A DNA stretch of 64,000 nt from Methylobacterium sp. DB0501 (GCF_011043735.1 NZ_JAAKGV010000022.1:1-64000); one strand, 5' to 3'; counted from the first letter of the stretch, positions 35,380 to 44,008 are shown. Notes: generated by a model not told the origin, from the sequence alone. Numbers and translations are program-made.

Positions 35380-36630
35380 ATGCCCGAACGCCTCCTCCAC
35401 GCCGGCGCCAGCATCGCGGCTTTGATCGCGATCGCGGTTCTGTTCTCGACCAACCGGCGGGCGATCCGGCCGCGGGTGGTCCTGTCGGCGCTCGCCGTCC
35501 AGGTCGGGCTCGGCGCCCTGGTGCTGTTCTGGCCGGCGGGCCGCGCGGGCCTCGGGGCCGTCGCCGACGCGGTCCAGGCGGTGCTGGCCTATGGCGACAA
35601 GGGCGCGGCCTTCCTGTTCGGCGGCCTCGTCGAGCCCAAGATGTTCGAACTGTTCGGCGGCGGCGGCTTCGTGCTGGCGCTCCGGGTACTGCCGCAGATC
35701 GTCTACGTCTCGGCGCTGATCGCGGTACTGTATCACTTCGGCGTGATGCAGGCGCTCGCCCGGGCGCTGGGGGCGGCGCTGCAGCGGGTGCTCGGCACCT
35801 CGCGGATCGAGACCTTCTCGGCGGTCATCACCATCTTCATCGGCCAGAGCGAGATCGCGGTGGCGCTCCGCCCCTTCCTGGCACTCCTCACCGGGGCCGA
35901 ACTCTTCGCCGTGATGACGAGCGGGGCCGCCTCCACCGCCGGCTCGATCCTCGCCGGCTACGCGGCGCTCGGCGTGCCGATGCCCTATCTGCTGGCTGCC
36001 TCGTTCATGGCGATCCCCGGCGGGCTCCTCTACGCCAAGATCCTGGTGCCCTCGACCGAGCCGAGCCGGGTCAAGACCATGCGCGTCGAGTTCGGCGAGA
36101 CCCGGGCGGTCAACGTGATCGAGGCCGCCGCCGACGGCACCCAGAAGGGCCTCGCGGTGGCGGTCGCGGTCGGCGCGATGCTCATCGCCTTCGTGGGCCT
36201 GATCGCGCTGGTCAACGGGATCGTGGCGTATGCGGGTGGCTTCGTCGGGATGCCCGGTGCCTCGATCGAGGGAGCCCTCGGAGTCGTGCTGGCGCCGCTG
36301 GCCTGGCTCCTCGGCGTGCCCTGGGACCAGGCGACCCTCGTCGGCGGCGCCATCGGCCAGAAGCTCGCCTTCAACGAGTTCCTGGCCTACGCCAACCTCT
36401 CGCCGGTGCTCAAGAGCGGCGAACTCGGTCCCCGCACGACCGCGATCCTGTGCTTCGCCCTGTGCGGCTTCGCCAACCTGTCGTCGATCGCGATCCAGCT
36501 CGCGAGCTTCGGCAGCCTGGTGCCGGAACGGCGGTCGGAGGTGGCGGCCTTCGGCCTCAGGGCGATTCTCGCCGGGACGCTGTCGAATCTCACGAGCGCG
36601 GCGATCGCCGGGGTGTTCATCGGGGCGTGA
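35380..36630 (+). CDS. nupC: Concentrative nucleoside transporter (NupC type)
   Basis: A 416-residue ion-coupled nucleoside importer of the CNT family in the inner membrane. Family motifs include the GGGGFVLALRVLPQIVYVSAL region, FIGQSEIAVALRPFL (about residue 150), MTSGAASTAGSILAGYA and the C-terminal IGQKLAFNEFLAYANL with ALCGFANLSSIAIQL. Length and the roughly eight transmembrane segments are normal. The start has GGGGAAG upstream. Two direct repeats of GCCGATGGGGAAG lie immediately before the start codon. It stands alone between divergent and convergent neighbours. Confidence 0.93.
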   Translation: MPERLLHAGASIAALIAIAVLFSTNRRAIRPRVVLSALAVQVGLGALVLFWPAGRAGLGAVADAVQAVLAYGDKGAAFLFGGLVEPKMFELFGGGGFVLALRVLPQIVYVSALIAVLYHFGVMQALARALGAALQRVLGTSRIETFSAVITIFIGQSEIAVALRPFLALLTGAELFAVMTSGAASTAGSILAGYAALGVPMPYLLAASFMAIPGGLLYAKILVPSTEPSRVKTMRVEFGETRAVNVIEAAADGTQKGLAVAVAVGAMLIAFVGLIALVNGIVAYAGGFVGMPGASIEGALGVVLAPLAWLLGVPWDQATLVGGAIGQKLAFNEFLAYANLSPVLKSGELGPRTTAILCFALCGFANLSSIAIQLASFGSLVPERRSEVAAFGLRAILAGTLSNLTSAAIAGVFIGA

Positions 36631-36706
36631 GACGCCGCTCGGACCTGCGACAACTCAATTCCCACCCGTTACCGCATCCTGACGTGTCACACGATGCGGA
36701 AATCAG

Positions 36707-36745
36707 CTTCGCGGTCGGTCGACCAACGATCGACCGACCGCGAAG
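36707..36745. repeat. 16-base-pair perfect palindrome between convergent genes
   Basis: CTTCGCGGTCGGTCGA pairs perfectly with TCGACCGACCGCGAAG across a 7-base loop. It lies in the 222-base gap between nupC and the convergent serine hydrolase gene and could serve as a two-way terminator. The left flank (36690-36712, minus strand) matches the dispersed module also found near 53.5, 55.0 and 56.3 kb. Confidence 0.6.
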
Positions 36746-36852
36746 GAGGTCTCCGGAGGTCACCACGTTTTCCGGGGCCCGCGTTCGAGGCTCCCTGGCA
36801 ATCGCATTTCAGGATGAGGGCGCGAGCAGGACGGTCGGAGACCCTTCGATCG

Positions 36853-38037
36853 TCAGGCCAGGCTCCGATACACCGCCGTCTCGAACTCCAGGAAGTTCTC
36901 GACCGAGGCCGGATCGGCGAAGGGGAACAGCTGCGTGCCCCAGAAGCCGCCGACACCCCTGGTCCGGTCGATCCAGAAATACAGGTTGGCCAACCCCGCC
37001 CAGGCGAGCGATCCGGCCGAGCGCCCGGTCGGGGCGTCCTCGTCGTTGATCATGAAGCTCAGACCCCAGGATTTCGGCATCCCGGGGAAGAACTCGGCGT
37101 CGTGCGAGAGGTGGCGCTTCACCCCCGGCAGGGCGCGGATCTTCATTGCGGGCCCGAGCCCGTTCGTCGCCGCCATCGCGACGGTCTCGGGTCGCAGGAC
37201 CGGGCCGTGCGGGCCGGCGCCGTCGTTGAGCCACATCCGGACGAAGCGCAGGTAATCCTCGGCGGTGGAATAGAGTCCGTGGCCGCCCATCTCGACTTCC
37301 GGCGCCTGCGGCAGCTCGAAGCCGTCGAGAACCTTCAGGGTGCCGTCGTCGTTGCGCTGGTGCATCCGGGCGAGGCGGGTGCGCAGGGCCGGCGTCAGCG
37401 CGAAGCCGGTGCTTTCCATGCCCAGGGCTGAGAAGATCCGCTCCCGCATCACCACCCCGAGGCGCTGGCCCGTCACCACCTCGATCACCTGGCCGGCCCA
37501 GTCGATGTTGCTGCCGTATTCCCAGGACTCCCCGGGATCGAACAGCAGCGGCGTCATCAGCGAGGCGCGGGTGCCGCTGGTCACGCTCGGCCGCTTCGTC
37601 TCGCGCAGGAGGCGGGCGTAAGCATCGTTGAAGATGTCGTAGCCGAAGCCGGCGGTATGCAGCAGCAGCATCCGGGTGGTGATCGGCCGCGCCGGCGGGC
37701 GAAGCCGGGGGCTGCCGTCCTCGGTGAAGCCTTCGAGCACCTGGATCTCGCCGAGGGCCGGCACGTAGCCGGCCGCCGGGGCGTCGAGGTCGAGCCGACC
37801 CTCCTCGGCGAGCTGCAACGCGGCGGTGGCGGTGACCGCCTTGGTGGTGGAGAAGATCGCCATCACCGTGTCGGTGGTCATCGGGGCGTCCGCGCCCCGC
37901 CGCCCGGCGGCGCCGGCATAGAAAACGCGCTCCCGGTCGGTCGCCATGGCGACGATGCCCGGCAGGCCGGGCGTCTGCTCCACCCCGCGCCGCAGGATCG
38001 CGTCGGCTGCGTCCTTCAGGTTCTGGCCCATCGTCAT
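36853..38037 (-). CDS. Serine hydrolase, beta-lactamase/esterase EstB family
   Basis: A 394-residue serine hydrolase of the class C beta-lactamase fold. The SxxK nucleophile motif is STTK (near residue 63), and the YxN motif is YGSN (near 178, in ESWEYGSNIDW). Typical residues LLLHTAGFGYD and EMGGHGLYSTAEDYLRF are present. There is no signal peptide, so it is probably cytoplasmic and more likely an esterase or peptidase than an antibiotic-resistance enzyme. The ATG at 38031 is a close alternative start. The substrate is unknown. Confidence 0.85.
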   Translation of the reverse strand: MTMGQNLKDAADAILRRGVEQTPGLPGIVAMATDRERVFYAGAAGRRGADAPMTTDTVMAIFSTTKAVTATAALQLAEEGRLDLDAPAAGYVPALGEIQVLEGFTEDGSPRLRPPARPITTRMLLLHTAGFGYDIFNDAYARLLRETKRPSVTSGTRASLMTPLLFDPGESWEYGSNIDWAGQVIEVVTGQRLGVVMRERIFSALGMESTGFALTPALRTRLARMHQRNDDGTLKVLDGFELPQAPEVEMGGHGLYSTAEDYLRFVRMWLNDGAGPHGPVLRPETVAMAATNGLGPAMKIRALPGVKRHLSHDAEFFPGMPKSWGLSFMINDEDAPTGRSAGSLAWAGLANLYFWIDRTRGVGGFWGTQLFPFADPASVENFLEFETAVYRSLA

Positions 38038-38259
38038 CCTCCCGGCGCGCTCATGCGGCGCTCTCGGCCGGCAGCCTAGAGCGAGTCCGGTGCCCTGTCA
38101 GGGGTGGGGCGACGATCACCCTTTCGCGAGGGCGCGAAGGCGCATCGTACGTGCCGCGCCCCCTGCCGCTGACCGAGCGGAACCCGCTGCCGGATGGGGC
38201 ATTGTCGGGCGCCAGGCGGGGTCGTGAGGCCTTGCCGCCCGCAAAGGCCGAGACTGCCC

Positions 38260-39477
38260 GTGACCCTCATCTCCCGCCGTCACACGCTGGCCGCCGCGGC
38301 GGCCGGCCTCGTCAGCACCGCCGCCGGCGCCCAGACGCCGTCCGGACCGGCGCCGGTCCGGGGCAAGGACGGGGCCGACATCCTCGGGCCCCGCAACCCG
38401 GCCCGCCAGGCCGAGGAGCCCTTCACCACCCGCCCGCCGAAGACCGACCACGGCACGATGCCGAACCTGAAATGGTCGTTCACCGACAGCCACATGCGGC
38501 TGGAGGAGGGCGGCTGGGCGCGCCAGACCACCATCCGCGAGCTGCCGGTCTCGACCGCCATGGCCGGCGTCAACATGCGCCTCAAGGCCGGTGTCGCCCG
38601 CGAGATGCACTGGCACAAGGAAGCCGAGTGGTCCTACATGCTGAAGGGCCGCGCCCGCATCACGGCCGTGGACCAGGCCGGGCGCACCTTCGTCGACGAC
38701 GTGGGCGAGGGCGATCTCTGGTACTTCCCGTCGGGCATCCCGCACTCGATCCAGGGGCTGGAGAGCGAGGTCGACGGCTGCGAGTTCCTGCTGGTCTTCG
38801 ACGACGGGCATTTTTCCGAAGACTCGACCTTCCTCATCACCGACTGGCTCGCCCACACTCCGCGCGACATCCTGGCGAAGAATTTCGGCGTGCCGGTGGA
38901 GGCCCTGGCCCGGCTCCCGGAGAAGGAGCTCTACATCTTCCCGGCGCCGATGCCGGGCCCGCTCGCCGGCGACCGGACCGGCGGCGCCGGCCCGGTGCCG
39001 GAGAGCTTCAGCCACCGGATGCTGGCGCAGGAGCCGATCCGGACGAAGAGCGGCAGCGTCCGCATCACCGATTCGAAGATCTTCCCGGCCTCGAAGTCCA
39101 TCGCGGCGGCCCTCGTCGAGCTGGAGCCCGGGGGATTGCGCGAGCTGCACTGGCACCCGAACGGCGACGAGTGGCAGTACTATCTGTCGGGGCAGGGCCG
39201 GATGACGGTGTTCGGCTCGGAATCGAAGGCCCGCACCTTCGACTACCAGGCCGGCGGTGTCGGCTACGTGCCCTTCGCCATGGGGCATTACATCGAGAAT
39301 ACCGGTTCGACGCCGCTGCGCTTCCTCGAGCTGTTCCGCAGCCCGGTCTACGCCGACGTGTCGCTGAACCAGTGGATGGCACTCACCCCGCATGCCCTGG
39401 TGCGGGCGCACCTCAACATCGACGAATCGGTGCTGGCCGGACTACCGGCGGGGAAGACGCCGGTGGTGCCTGGATAA
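38260..39477 (+). CDS. oxdC: Oxalate decarboxylase-like bicupin, Tat-exported
   Basis: A 405-residue double-cupin enzyme of the OxdC family, which splits oxalate to formate and CO2 with manganese. The first cupin has REMHWHKEAEWSY and SGIPHSI, the second RELHWHPNGDEWQYY and FAMGHYIENTG, so both metal sites look complete. The lid loop reads FSEDSTFLI, close to the SENST loop of decarboxylases. A GTG at 38260 opens a twin-arginine signal (ISRRHTLAAAAAGLVSTA); a frame from ATG 38194 adds 22 unconserved residues. Export through Tat fits metal loading in the cytoplasm. Formate produced could feed methylotrophic metabolism, which is inference. Confidence 0.85.
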   Translation: MTLISRRHTLAAAAAGLVSTAAGAQTPSGPAPVRGKDGADILGPRNPARQAEEPFTTRPPKTDHGTMPNLKWSFTDSHMRLEEGGWARQTTIRELPVSTAMAGVNMRLKAGVAREMHWHKEAEWSYMLKGRARITAVDQAGRTFVDDVGEGDLWYFPSGIPHSIQGLESEVDGCEFLLVFDDGHFSEDSTFLITDWLAHTPRDILAKNFGVPVEALARLPEKELYIFPAPMPGPLAGDRTGGAGPVPESFSHRMLAQEPIRTKSGSVRITDSKIFPASKSIAAALVELEPGGLRELHWHPNGDEWQYYLSGQGRMTVFGSESKARTFDYQAGGVGYVPFAMGHYIENTGSTPLRFLELFRSPVYADVSLNQWMALTPHALVRAHLNIDESVLAGLPAGKTPVVPG

Positions 39478-39536
39478 AGCCTCGGACTCGCCCGAGCATA
39501 GTCGAACGGGCGCGACGGATTTCAAACCCTCCGCGA

Positions 39537-39668
39537 CATTCCGGGGACGCGCAGCGGAGCCCGGACTCGAGAACCGCAGGCGATGCATAAGCGAGGCGGA
39601 CAGCGTTCCGCCTCGGCTTGCACCCCTGAATGTCCGGATCCCGGGCTCCGCTGCGCGGCCCCCGGATG
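39537..39668. repeat. Composite palindromic repeat element, copy 2
   Basis: Inverted ends of about 28 bases, with a perfect 17-base core (CGCGCAGCGGAGCCCGG and its complement), flank an inner hairpin CGAGGCGGA/TCCGCCTCG. The inner part and right end align with 7124-7285. It lies between the convergent oxalate decarboxylase and ZnuD-like genes and looks MITE- or REP-like. No coding capacity is seen. Confidence 0.7.
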
Positions 39669-39726
39669 ACCCTGCATGGTGGAGGCGGAGCGTGCGTCCT
39701 GTCGGGAGCGGGGGCGAACGGATCCC

Positions 39727-41871
39727 TCAGAACCGCGCTGTCAAGAACACCCTCACGTTCCGGCCCGGCAGCACGATCTCGTCCTTCTTGAACGAGGCCG
39801 AGTTGCGGATCACGTCATTGAGGAGGTTCGTACCCTGGAGGCCGAGGGTCACCTCGCTCCAGCCGGTCACGGCCGGGTCGAAGGCCCTGGTGTAGCTGAG
39901 TTCCGCCCGCAGGTTGTCGTAGCCCGGGGTCAGGGTCTCGTACGGCGCGGTCTCGGTATGGGCGAAGGCGTGGAGCAGGTTCACCCGCGCGGACCAGCCG
40001 TCGGATCGCAGGAAGACGCCGCCGCCGACCCGGTGCGGCGGGATGCGGGGCACGAAGGTGCCGTCGTCGAAGGTGGCGCGCACGAAGTCGTACTGCGCCT
40101 CGATGCCGGCAAAGCCGTTGCCGACGGGCAGGAGATCGAGCTGCGAGGCGATCTCGGCGCCCGCGAAGGTCGCGTTCTGTTGCGAGTAGACGACCTGGGC
40201 AAGCTCGTCGTCGCTTCCGCAGCTGGCGAAATCGTCGCCGCAGCGCAGGCCCGTCAGGCGCTTGTAGATGAAGCCAGTATAGCGCGTGTAGTAGCCGGTC
40301 GCCTCGATCCGGAACGGCCCTTCGGCACGGCGGATGCTGGCCTCGACGGTGCGGGCGCGCTCCTTCTTCAGGTTCGGGTCGCCGATCTCGAAGGTCTCGG
40401 TCGCGTCGTGCGGTCCGCGGGAATACAGCTCGAAGGCCGAGGGCGCGCGCTCGACGTACTGGCCGGTGAGGCTGGCGACGAAGCCCGCGGGCAGATCCTG
40501 GAGCGCCCCGAAGCTCACGCTCTTCGGCGCGAAGCGGCGGCGGCGGCCGTAGGAGAGCGGGTCCTCGCCGTCGACGGGGACGAAATCGTTCGGGAACAGG
40601 GTCGCGGTGCCCGTCGAGCGCGCGCCCTCGATCCGGCCGGCGGCCTGGAGGCGCAGGCCCCGCTCCAGACGCAGCTCCTCGAACAGGTAGACGGCGTTGC
40701 TGCGCGAATCGGTCGGGGCCAGCAGGCCGCCGGCCTCGCCCGAGGTGCCGATCAGCCGCCGGTCGGCCTGGAGGCCGAGGGCACCGGTGAGGGTGCCGAG
40801 GCCGGTGAGGACCGGCACGTACTGGATCTCGAGCCGGCCTTCCGCCTCGCGGCTCTTGAAGGTCGCCTGGATGCCGTCGATCCCGTCGCCGCCGATGCCG
40901 ATCTCGTTGTGGCGGTAGGTCGAGCCGCCGGCCCAGAACCGGATCACCTCGATCGGGCCGTCGAGGGGGCGGTACTCGCCCTTGGCCTGGAGCTTGTCCT
41001 GGGTCGGGTCGAGGCGGGTGCGGCTCTCGGCGGCCTCAGCCCCGGGGATCTGGTAGAGCGCATCGTAATGGCTGAACGACAGGCCGACGAAGCCGCGATC
41101 GAACAGGTACGACATCCCGACCGCGCCGCCCTGGGATGCGTTGGCCGAGTTGCGCTGGATGCCGAGCGGCGTCGCATAGCTGTCGGCGGCGGTGCGGAAC
41201 GCATCGGCGTGGAACGCGACCGACTGGCCGCCGGCATCGACCGTCGCGGCGGCGTTGCGGCCGTGATCGACCGAGGAATAGCCGGTGACGACCTGGCCGG
41301 CGATGCCGTTCGGCGGGATGAAGGTCGGGATCCGGTTGTTCTCCGCCGAGACCACGCCGCCGATCGCCTGGCTGCCGTAGCGCAGGGAGGCGGGGCCGCG
41401 GATCACCTCGATGCGGTTGGCGACCAGCGGGTTGATCGGCACGGCGTGGTCCTCGCCGAGATCCGAGACGTCGTGGACGCCGATGCCGTTCTCCTGGATC
41501 CGCACCCGGCTCGTGTCGAGGCCGCGGATGATCGGCCGGCTCGCCGCACCCGGCGCGTAGGTCGTGGCCGACAGGCCGGGCCGGTCGAAGAGGGCGTCGC
41601 CCAGCGTACGGGGCTGCTGGCGGACGATGTCGGCCTGGGTCACCACCGTGACCGGCGAGAAGGTGGTGGTCACGACCGGCAGCACGCCGGCCGGAAAGGC
41701 GCCCCCCGGCCCCGCCCCTCCGCCGCCGGTGACCGGCGCCGCGATCGGGCTCGGCGACGACACGTCGATCGCGTCGAGGGCGATGTCCTCTGCCCGGGCC
41801 ACAGGGCCGGCGAGGCCGAGGGCCGCCGCCAGCAACACCGGCCATGGTCCGGACGATCCGATCTTCCCCAT
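39727..41871 (-). CDS. TonB-dependent receptor, ZnuD-like
   Basis: A 714-residue outer-membrane receptor. The signal peptide ends near GPVARAED. The plug carries LGDALFDRPGLSATTYAPGA, SRPIIRGLDTSRVRIQENG, then DLGEDHAVPINPLVANRIEV and IRGPASLRYGSQAIGGVV. This order, with Asp-His-Ala-Val-Pro before the ridge motif, resembles the zinc receptor ZnuD of Neisseria and Acinetobacter. The barrel ends in Phe (VFLTARF). ATG 41871 is chosen because the signal peptide starts there, with GGGGATAG upstream. Two palindromes in front of the gene would suit a metal-responsive repressor such as Zur. Zinc as substrate is inference. Confidence 0.82.
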   Translation of the reverse strand: MGKIGSSGPWPVLLAAALGLAGPVARAEDIALDAIDVSSPSPIAAPVTGGGGAGPGGAFPAGVLPVVTTTFSPVTVVTQADIVRQQPRTLGDALFDRPGLSATTYAPGAASRPIIRGLDTSRVRIQENGIGVHDVSDLGEDHAVPINPLVANRIEVIRGPASLRYGSQAIGGVVSAENNRIPTFIPPNGIAGQVVTGYSSVDHGRNAAATVDAGGQSVAFHADAFRTAADSYATPLGIQRNSANASQGGAVGMSYLFDRGFVGLSFSHYDALYQIPGAEAAESRTRLDPTQDKLQAKGEYRPLDGPIEVIRFWAGGSTYRHNEIGIGGDGIDGIQATFKSREAEGRLEIQYVPVLTGLGTLTGALGLQADRRLIGTSGEAGGLLAPTDSRSNAVYLFEELRLERGLRLQAAGRIEGARSTGTATLFPNDFVPVDGEDPLSYGRRRRFAPKSVSFGALQDLPAGFVASLTGQYVERAPSAFELYSRGPHDATETFEIGDPNLKKERARTVEASIRRAEGPFRIEATGYYTRYTGFIYKRLTGLRCGDDFASCGSDDELAQVVYSQQNATFAGAEIASQLDLLPVGNGFAGIEAQYDFVRATFDDGTFVPRIPPHRVGGGVFLRSDGWSARVNLLHAFAHTETAPYETLTPGYDNLRAELSYTRAFDPAVTGWSEVTLGLQGTNLLNDVIRNSASFKKDEIVLPGRNVRVFLTARF

Positions 41872-41880
41872 CTCTATCCC

Positions 41881-41907
41881 CGCGAATGGTATAACGTTGC
41901 ATTCGCG
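41881..41907 (-). promoter_or_regulatory. Operator-like palindrome at the ZnuD-like gene
   Basis: CGCGAATG and CATTCGCG form a perfect 8-base inverted repeat around an AT-rich 11-base centre containing TAACGTT. It ends 10 bases before the receptor start codon, so a bound protein or an RNA hairpin would block expression. Confidence 0.6.
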
Positions 41908-41964
41908 CCGGGAGGCCCGGGATGGCAAGGGGGGTCTCGGCGCGTCCTGCACGAGGCGCACCGA

Positions 41965-41986
41965 GCGTAACGTTATTACAACACGC
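41965..41986. promoter_or_regulatory. Second operator-like site (GTAACGTTATTAC)
   Basis: An AT-rich GTAA/TTAC palindrome sits inside a wider GCGT/ACGC repeat and shares TAACGTT with the site at 41881-41907. It lies between the receptor and the upstream dehydrogenase gene. The resemblance to alphaproteobacterial Zur/Fur boxes is loose. Confidence 0.45.
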
Positions 41987-41991
41987 CGGAC

Positions 41992-42777
41992 TCAGCCCGC
42001 GGCGAGATCCCGCCGGAGGGTCGGCAGGCCGATCCCCGCGGCGTCGAAGCCGCCATCCACCGCGAGGGTCTGGCCGGTGACGTAGCTCGCCCGCGGACCG
42101 CACAGGTAGACGATGGCGTCGGCGATCTCGCGCTCGAGGCCGTAGCGGTTGAGCGGCACGGCGTCGTGATAATCGGCCCGGATCGCCGGGCTATGGACCT
42201 TCTTGGCCATGGCCGTGTCGACCGGGCCCGGAGCCACGGCATTCACCCGGATGCCGAGATGCGCGAGCTCGACCGCCTGCTGCTTCGTCAGGTGCTTGAG
42301 CGCCGCCTTGCTGGTGCCGTAAGCGACCCGGAGGGTCGAGGCGCGCTGGCCGGAGATCGACGTGATGTTGACGACGGCGCCGCCGCCGCCGCGCGCCATC
42401 ACGGGGGCCGCCGCCTGCACGCACAGGAACGGGCCGGTCAGGTTGACGGCGAGCACCCGGGCCCATTCGGCCGGGGTGGTGTCGAGGAGCGGCTTGAAGA
42501 CCGCCGTGCCGGCATTGTTGACGAGGGCGTCGAGCCGGCCGAACCGGGCGTCCACGGCGGCGACGGCCGCGGCCACCGCCTCGGGATCCGCGACGTCGGC
42601 GGTGAGGGCCAGGGTGTCGTCGGGCCGGCCGAGTTCCGCCGCCGCGCGGGTCTGCGCCTCGCCGTCGATGTCGAGGAGGGCGACCCGCCAGCCCTCTTCC
42701 AGGAAGAGCTGCGCTGCGGCCAGCCCGATCCCCCGCGCCGCCCCGGTGACCAGGGCCACCTTTCGCTCAGCCGTCAT
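41992..42777 (-). CDS. Short-chain dehydrogenase/reductase
   Basis: A 261-residue NAD(P)-dependent classical SDR. The cofactor site is TGAARGIG (residues 11-18), followed by NNAG (near 88), the catalytic serine in ITSISGQR and the YGTSK Tyr-Lys pair (near 153-157). The C-terminal VTGQTLAVDGGF is typical. An acidic residue (LLDIDGEA) after the second strand suggests NAD preference. The substrate is unknown. It follows the cupin gene by 52 bases and is likely co-transcribed with it. Confidence 0.9.
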   Translation of the reverse strand: MTAERKVALVTGAARGIGLAAAQLFLEEGWRVALLDIDGEAQTRAAAELGRPDDTLALTADVADPEAVAAAVAAVDARFGRLDALVNNAGTAVFKPLLDTTPAEWARVLAVNLTGPFLCVQAAAPVMARGGGGAVVNITSISGQRASTLRVAYGTSKAALKHLTKQQAVELAHLGIRVNAVAPGPVDTAMAKKVHSPAIRADYHDAVPLNRYGLEREIADAIVYLCGPRASYVTGQTLAVDGGFDAAGIGLPTLRRDLAAG

Positions 42778-42829
42778 GCTGCGTCCTCCCGTTGTTGTGG
42801 CCCGTGCATCGCGGCCGGGAGGCGGGAGG

Positions 42830-43273
42830 TCAAGCCGGATCGGGCTCGGCGTTGCGGGCCATGAAGCTCTCGGCCGAGCCGGTCGCCGGATCGACGAAGA
42901 TCACGTCGGTCGGCGCGCGCCGCGGCGTGTCGACGGAGAGGAACACCACCGGCTCCTCGGTGAGCGTCGGCAGGGCGTGGACCACGCCGCGCTCGAAGAA
43001 CAGCAGCTGGCCCGGGCCGAATTCCGCTTCGTCGGAGGCGTCGCCGATCCAGAACGTGCCGCGGCCGGAGAGCACGTAGAGGTACTCGTCGCAGCCCTCA
43101 TGGTAATGGGGCGGCGTTGGCCGGTAGACCCGGAACACCCGGGCGCTCGCCGCCGGGCGGTCGGTCAGGTAGGTGTCGACCAGCATCGTGGTCGCGCTCT
43201 CGGGCAGGGCGGCGGCGATCGCCCCGATGTCGAAGCGCCCGCGTTGCGGCGCTTCCGGATCCCCGTCTGCCAT
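42830..43273 (-). CDS. Small single-domain cupin
   Basis: A 147-residue cupin, probably metal-binding. Motif 1 reads PHYHEGCDEYLYVLSGRG and motif 2 PGQLLFFERGVVHALP, giving a His-x-His-x-Glu plus His metal set. Small cupins of this kind act as dioxygenases, isomerases or binding proteins. Upstream of and on the same strand as the SDR gene, it may work on the same unknown small molecule. Confidence 0.82.
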   Translation of the reverse strand: MADGDPEAPQRGRFDIGAIAAALPESATTMLVDTYLTDRPAASARVFRVYRPTPPHYHEGCDEYLYVLSGRGTFWIGDASDEAEFGPGQLLFFERGVVHALPTLTEEPVVFLSVDTPRRAPTDVIFVDPATGSAESFMARNAEPDPA

Positions 43274-43404
43274 CGCGTCCTCCCGTGCCGGCCCCCGCGG
43301 CCGTTCAAGCTAGCGCGGCTTCCGCCCGAGCGGGAGGGGTGATGCACCTTGGCCGGGGCGCATCGGTCGCGGGCAACTTTTTAGACAACCCTTATGGTTG
43401 GATC

Positions 43405-43432
43405 TTGACGGAATGCCGGTGCCGGCTACCCT
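43405..43432 (+). promoter_or_regulatory. Candidate sigma70 promoter of the PCu(A)C-exaF block
   Basis: TTGACG and TACCCT are separated by 16 bases, about 50 bases upstream of the PCu(A)C-like start. The -35 is good and the -10 weak. A TTCGCC/GGCGAA inverted repeat follows at 43442-43460. Confidence 0.4.
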
Positions 43433-43482
43433 CACGGGCAATTCGCCGCCAAAAGGCGAAGCTGACGTCAAGAGGGAGGATA

Positions 43483-43500
43483 ATGGATGTCAACATCCAT
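43483..43500 (+). promoter_or_regulatory. Palindrome covering the start codon
   Basis: ATGGATGT-CA-ACATCCAT is a perfect palindrome that begins with the start codon itself. In RNA it gives a 7-base-pair stem with a UCAA loop, placing the AUG in the stem directly after the Shine-Dalgarno. It could be a protein-binding site or a translation-control hairpin. Confidence 0.5.
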
Positions 43501-43989
43501 GCCGCTCGTCGATGCCATAACGGCAACGCCATGCCGTTGATGAGGCGATCCGTTTATTTTCGGGATCGTGCGACGAGCGCGGCCGTTGCCTTGTTGCTGG
43601 GCTGTATCCCGGCTGTCGCGGGCGACATCGACGTCGTTCACGCCTTTGTCGTTCCCACCGAGAAGGTCGGATCCGACATTCCGCTGCACCTCACGGTGAT
43701 GAACCGCGCCGCCGAGGCGGATTCGCTCCTGCGCTTCCGCTGTCCCTTCGCGAATTTCAGCGAGCGGGTCACGGTCGACAAGGGCGGCGAGGGTCCGCCC
43801 TCGAAGCGCCCCGTCCAGACCATCGCCGTCAAGGCGTCGGGCGAGACCGCGCTGACCCCGGAGGGCATGCACGTGATGCTGCTCCAGACCCGTCAGCCCC
43901 TGGTCGCCGGCGAGCGCTTCACCTGCTCGGCGAGCTTCCGCAAGGCCGGCTCGCTGGAGGTGCCGGTCGAGGTCCGCGCCTCGAACTAG
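43483..43989 (+). CDS. Exported PCu(A)C-like protein with a degenerate copper site
   Basis: A 168-residue protein with an export signal in residues 20-47 (ATSAAVALLLGCIPAVAG). The mature part resembles the periplasmic copper chaperone family PCu(A)C: PLHLTVMNRAAEADSLL near the start and GMHVMLLQTRQPLVAGERF near the end. Family members bind Cu(I) through His-Met-x10-Met-x21-His-x-Met. Here only the last His-x-Met is visible; the first His and Met positions are replaced. A strong Shine-Dalgarno (GGGAGG) fixes the start at ATG 43483. It stands just upstream of the alcohol dehydrogenase gene, so a role in that enzyme's maturation or electron chain is a reasonable guess, not shown. Confidence 0.72.
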   Translation: MDVNIHAARRCHNGNAMPLMRRSVYFRDRATSAAVALLLGCIPAVAGDIDVVHAFVVPTEKVGSDIPLHLTVMNRAAEADSLLRFRCPFANFSERVTVDKGGEGPPSKRPVQTIAVKASGETALTPEGMHVMLLQTRQPLVAGERFTCSASFRKAGSLEVPVEVRASN

Positions 43990-44008
43990 GCAGATGTCGC
44001 AGCGGTTG

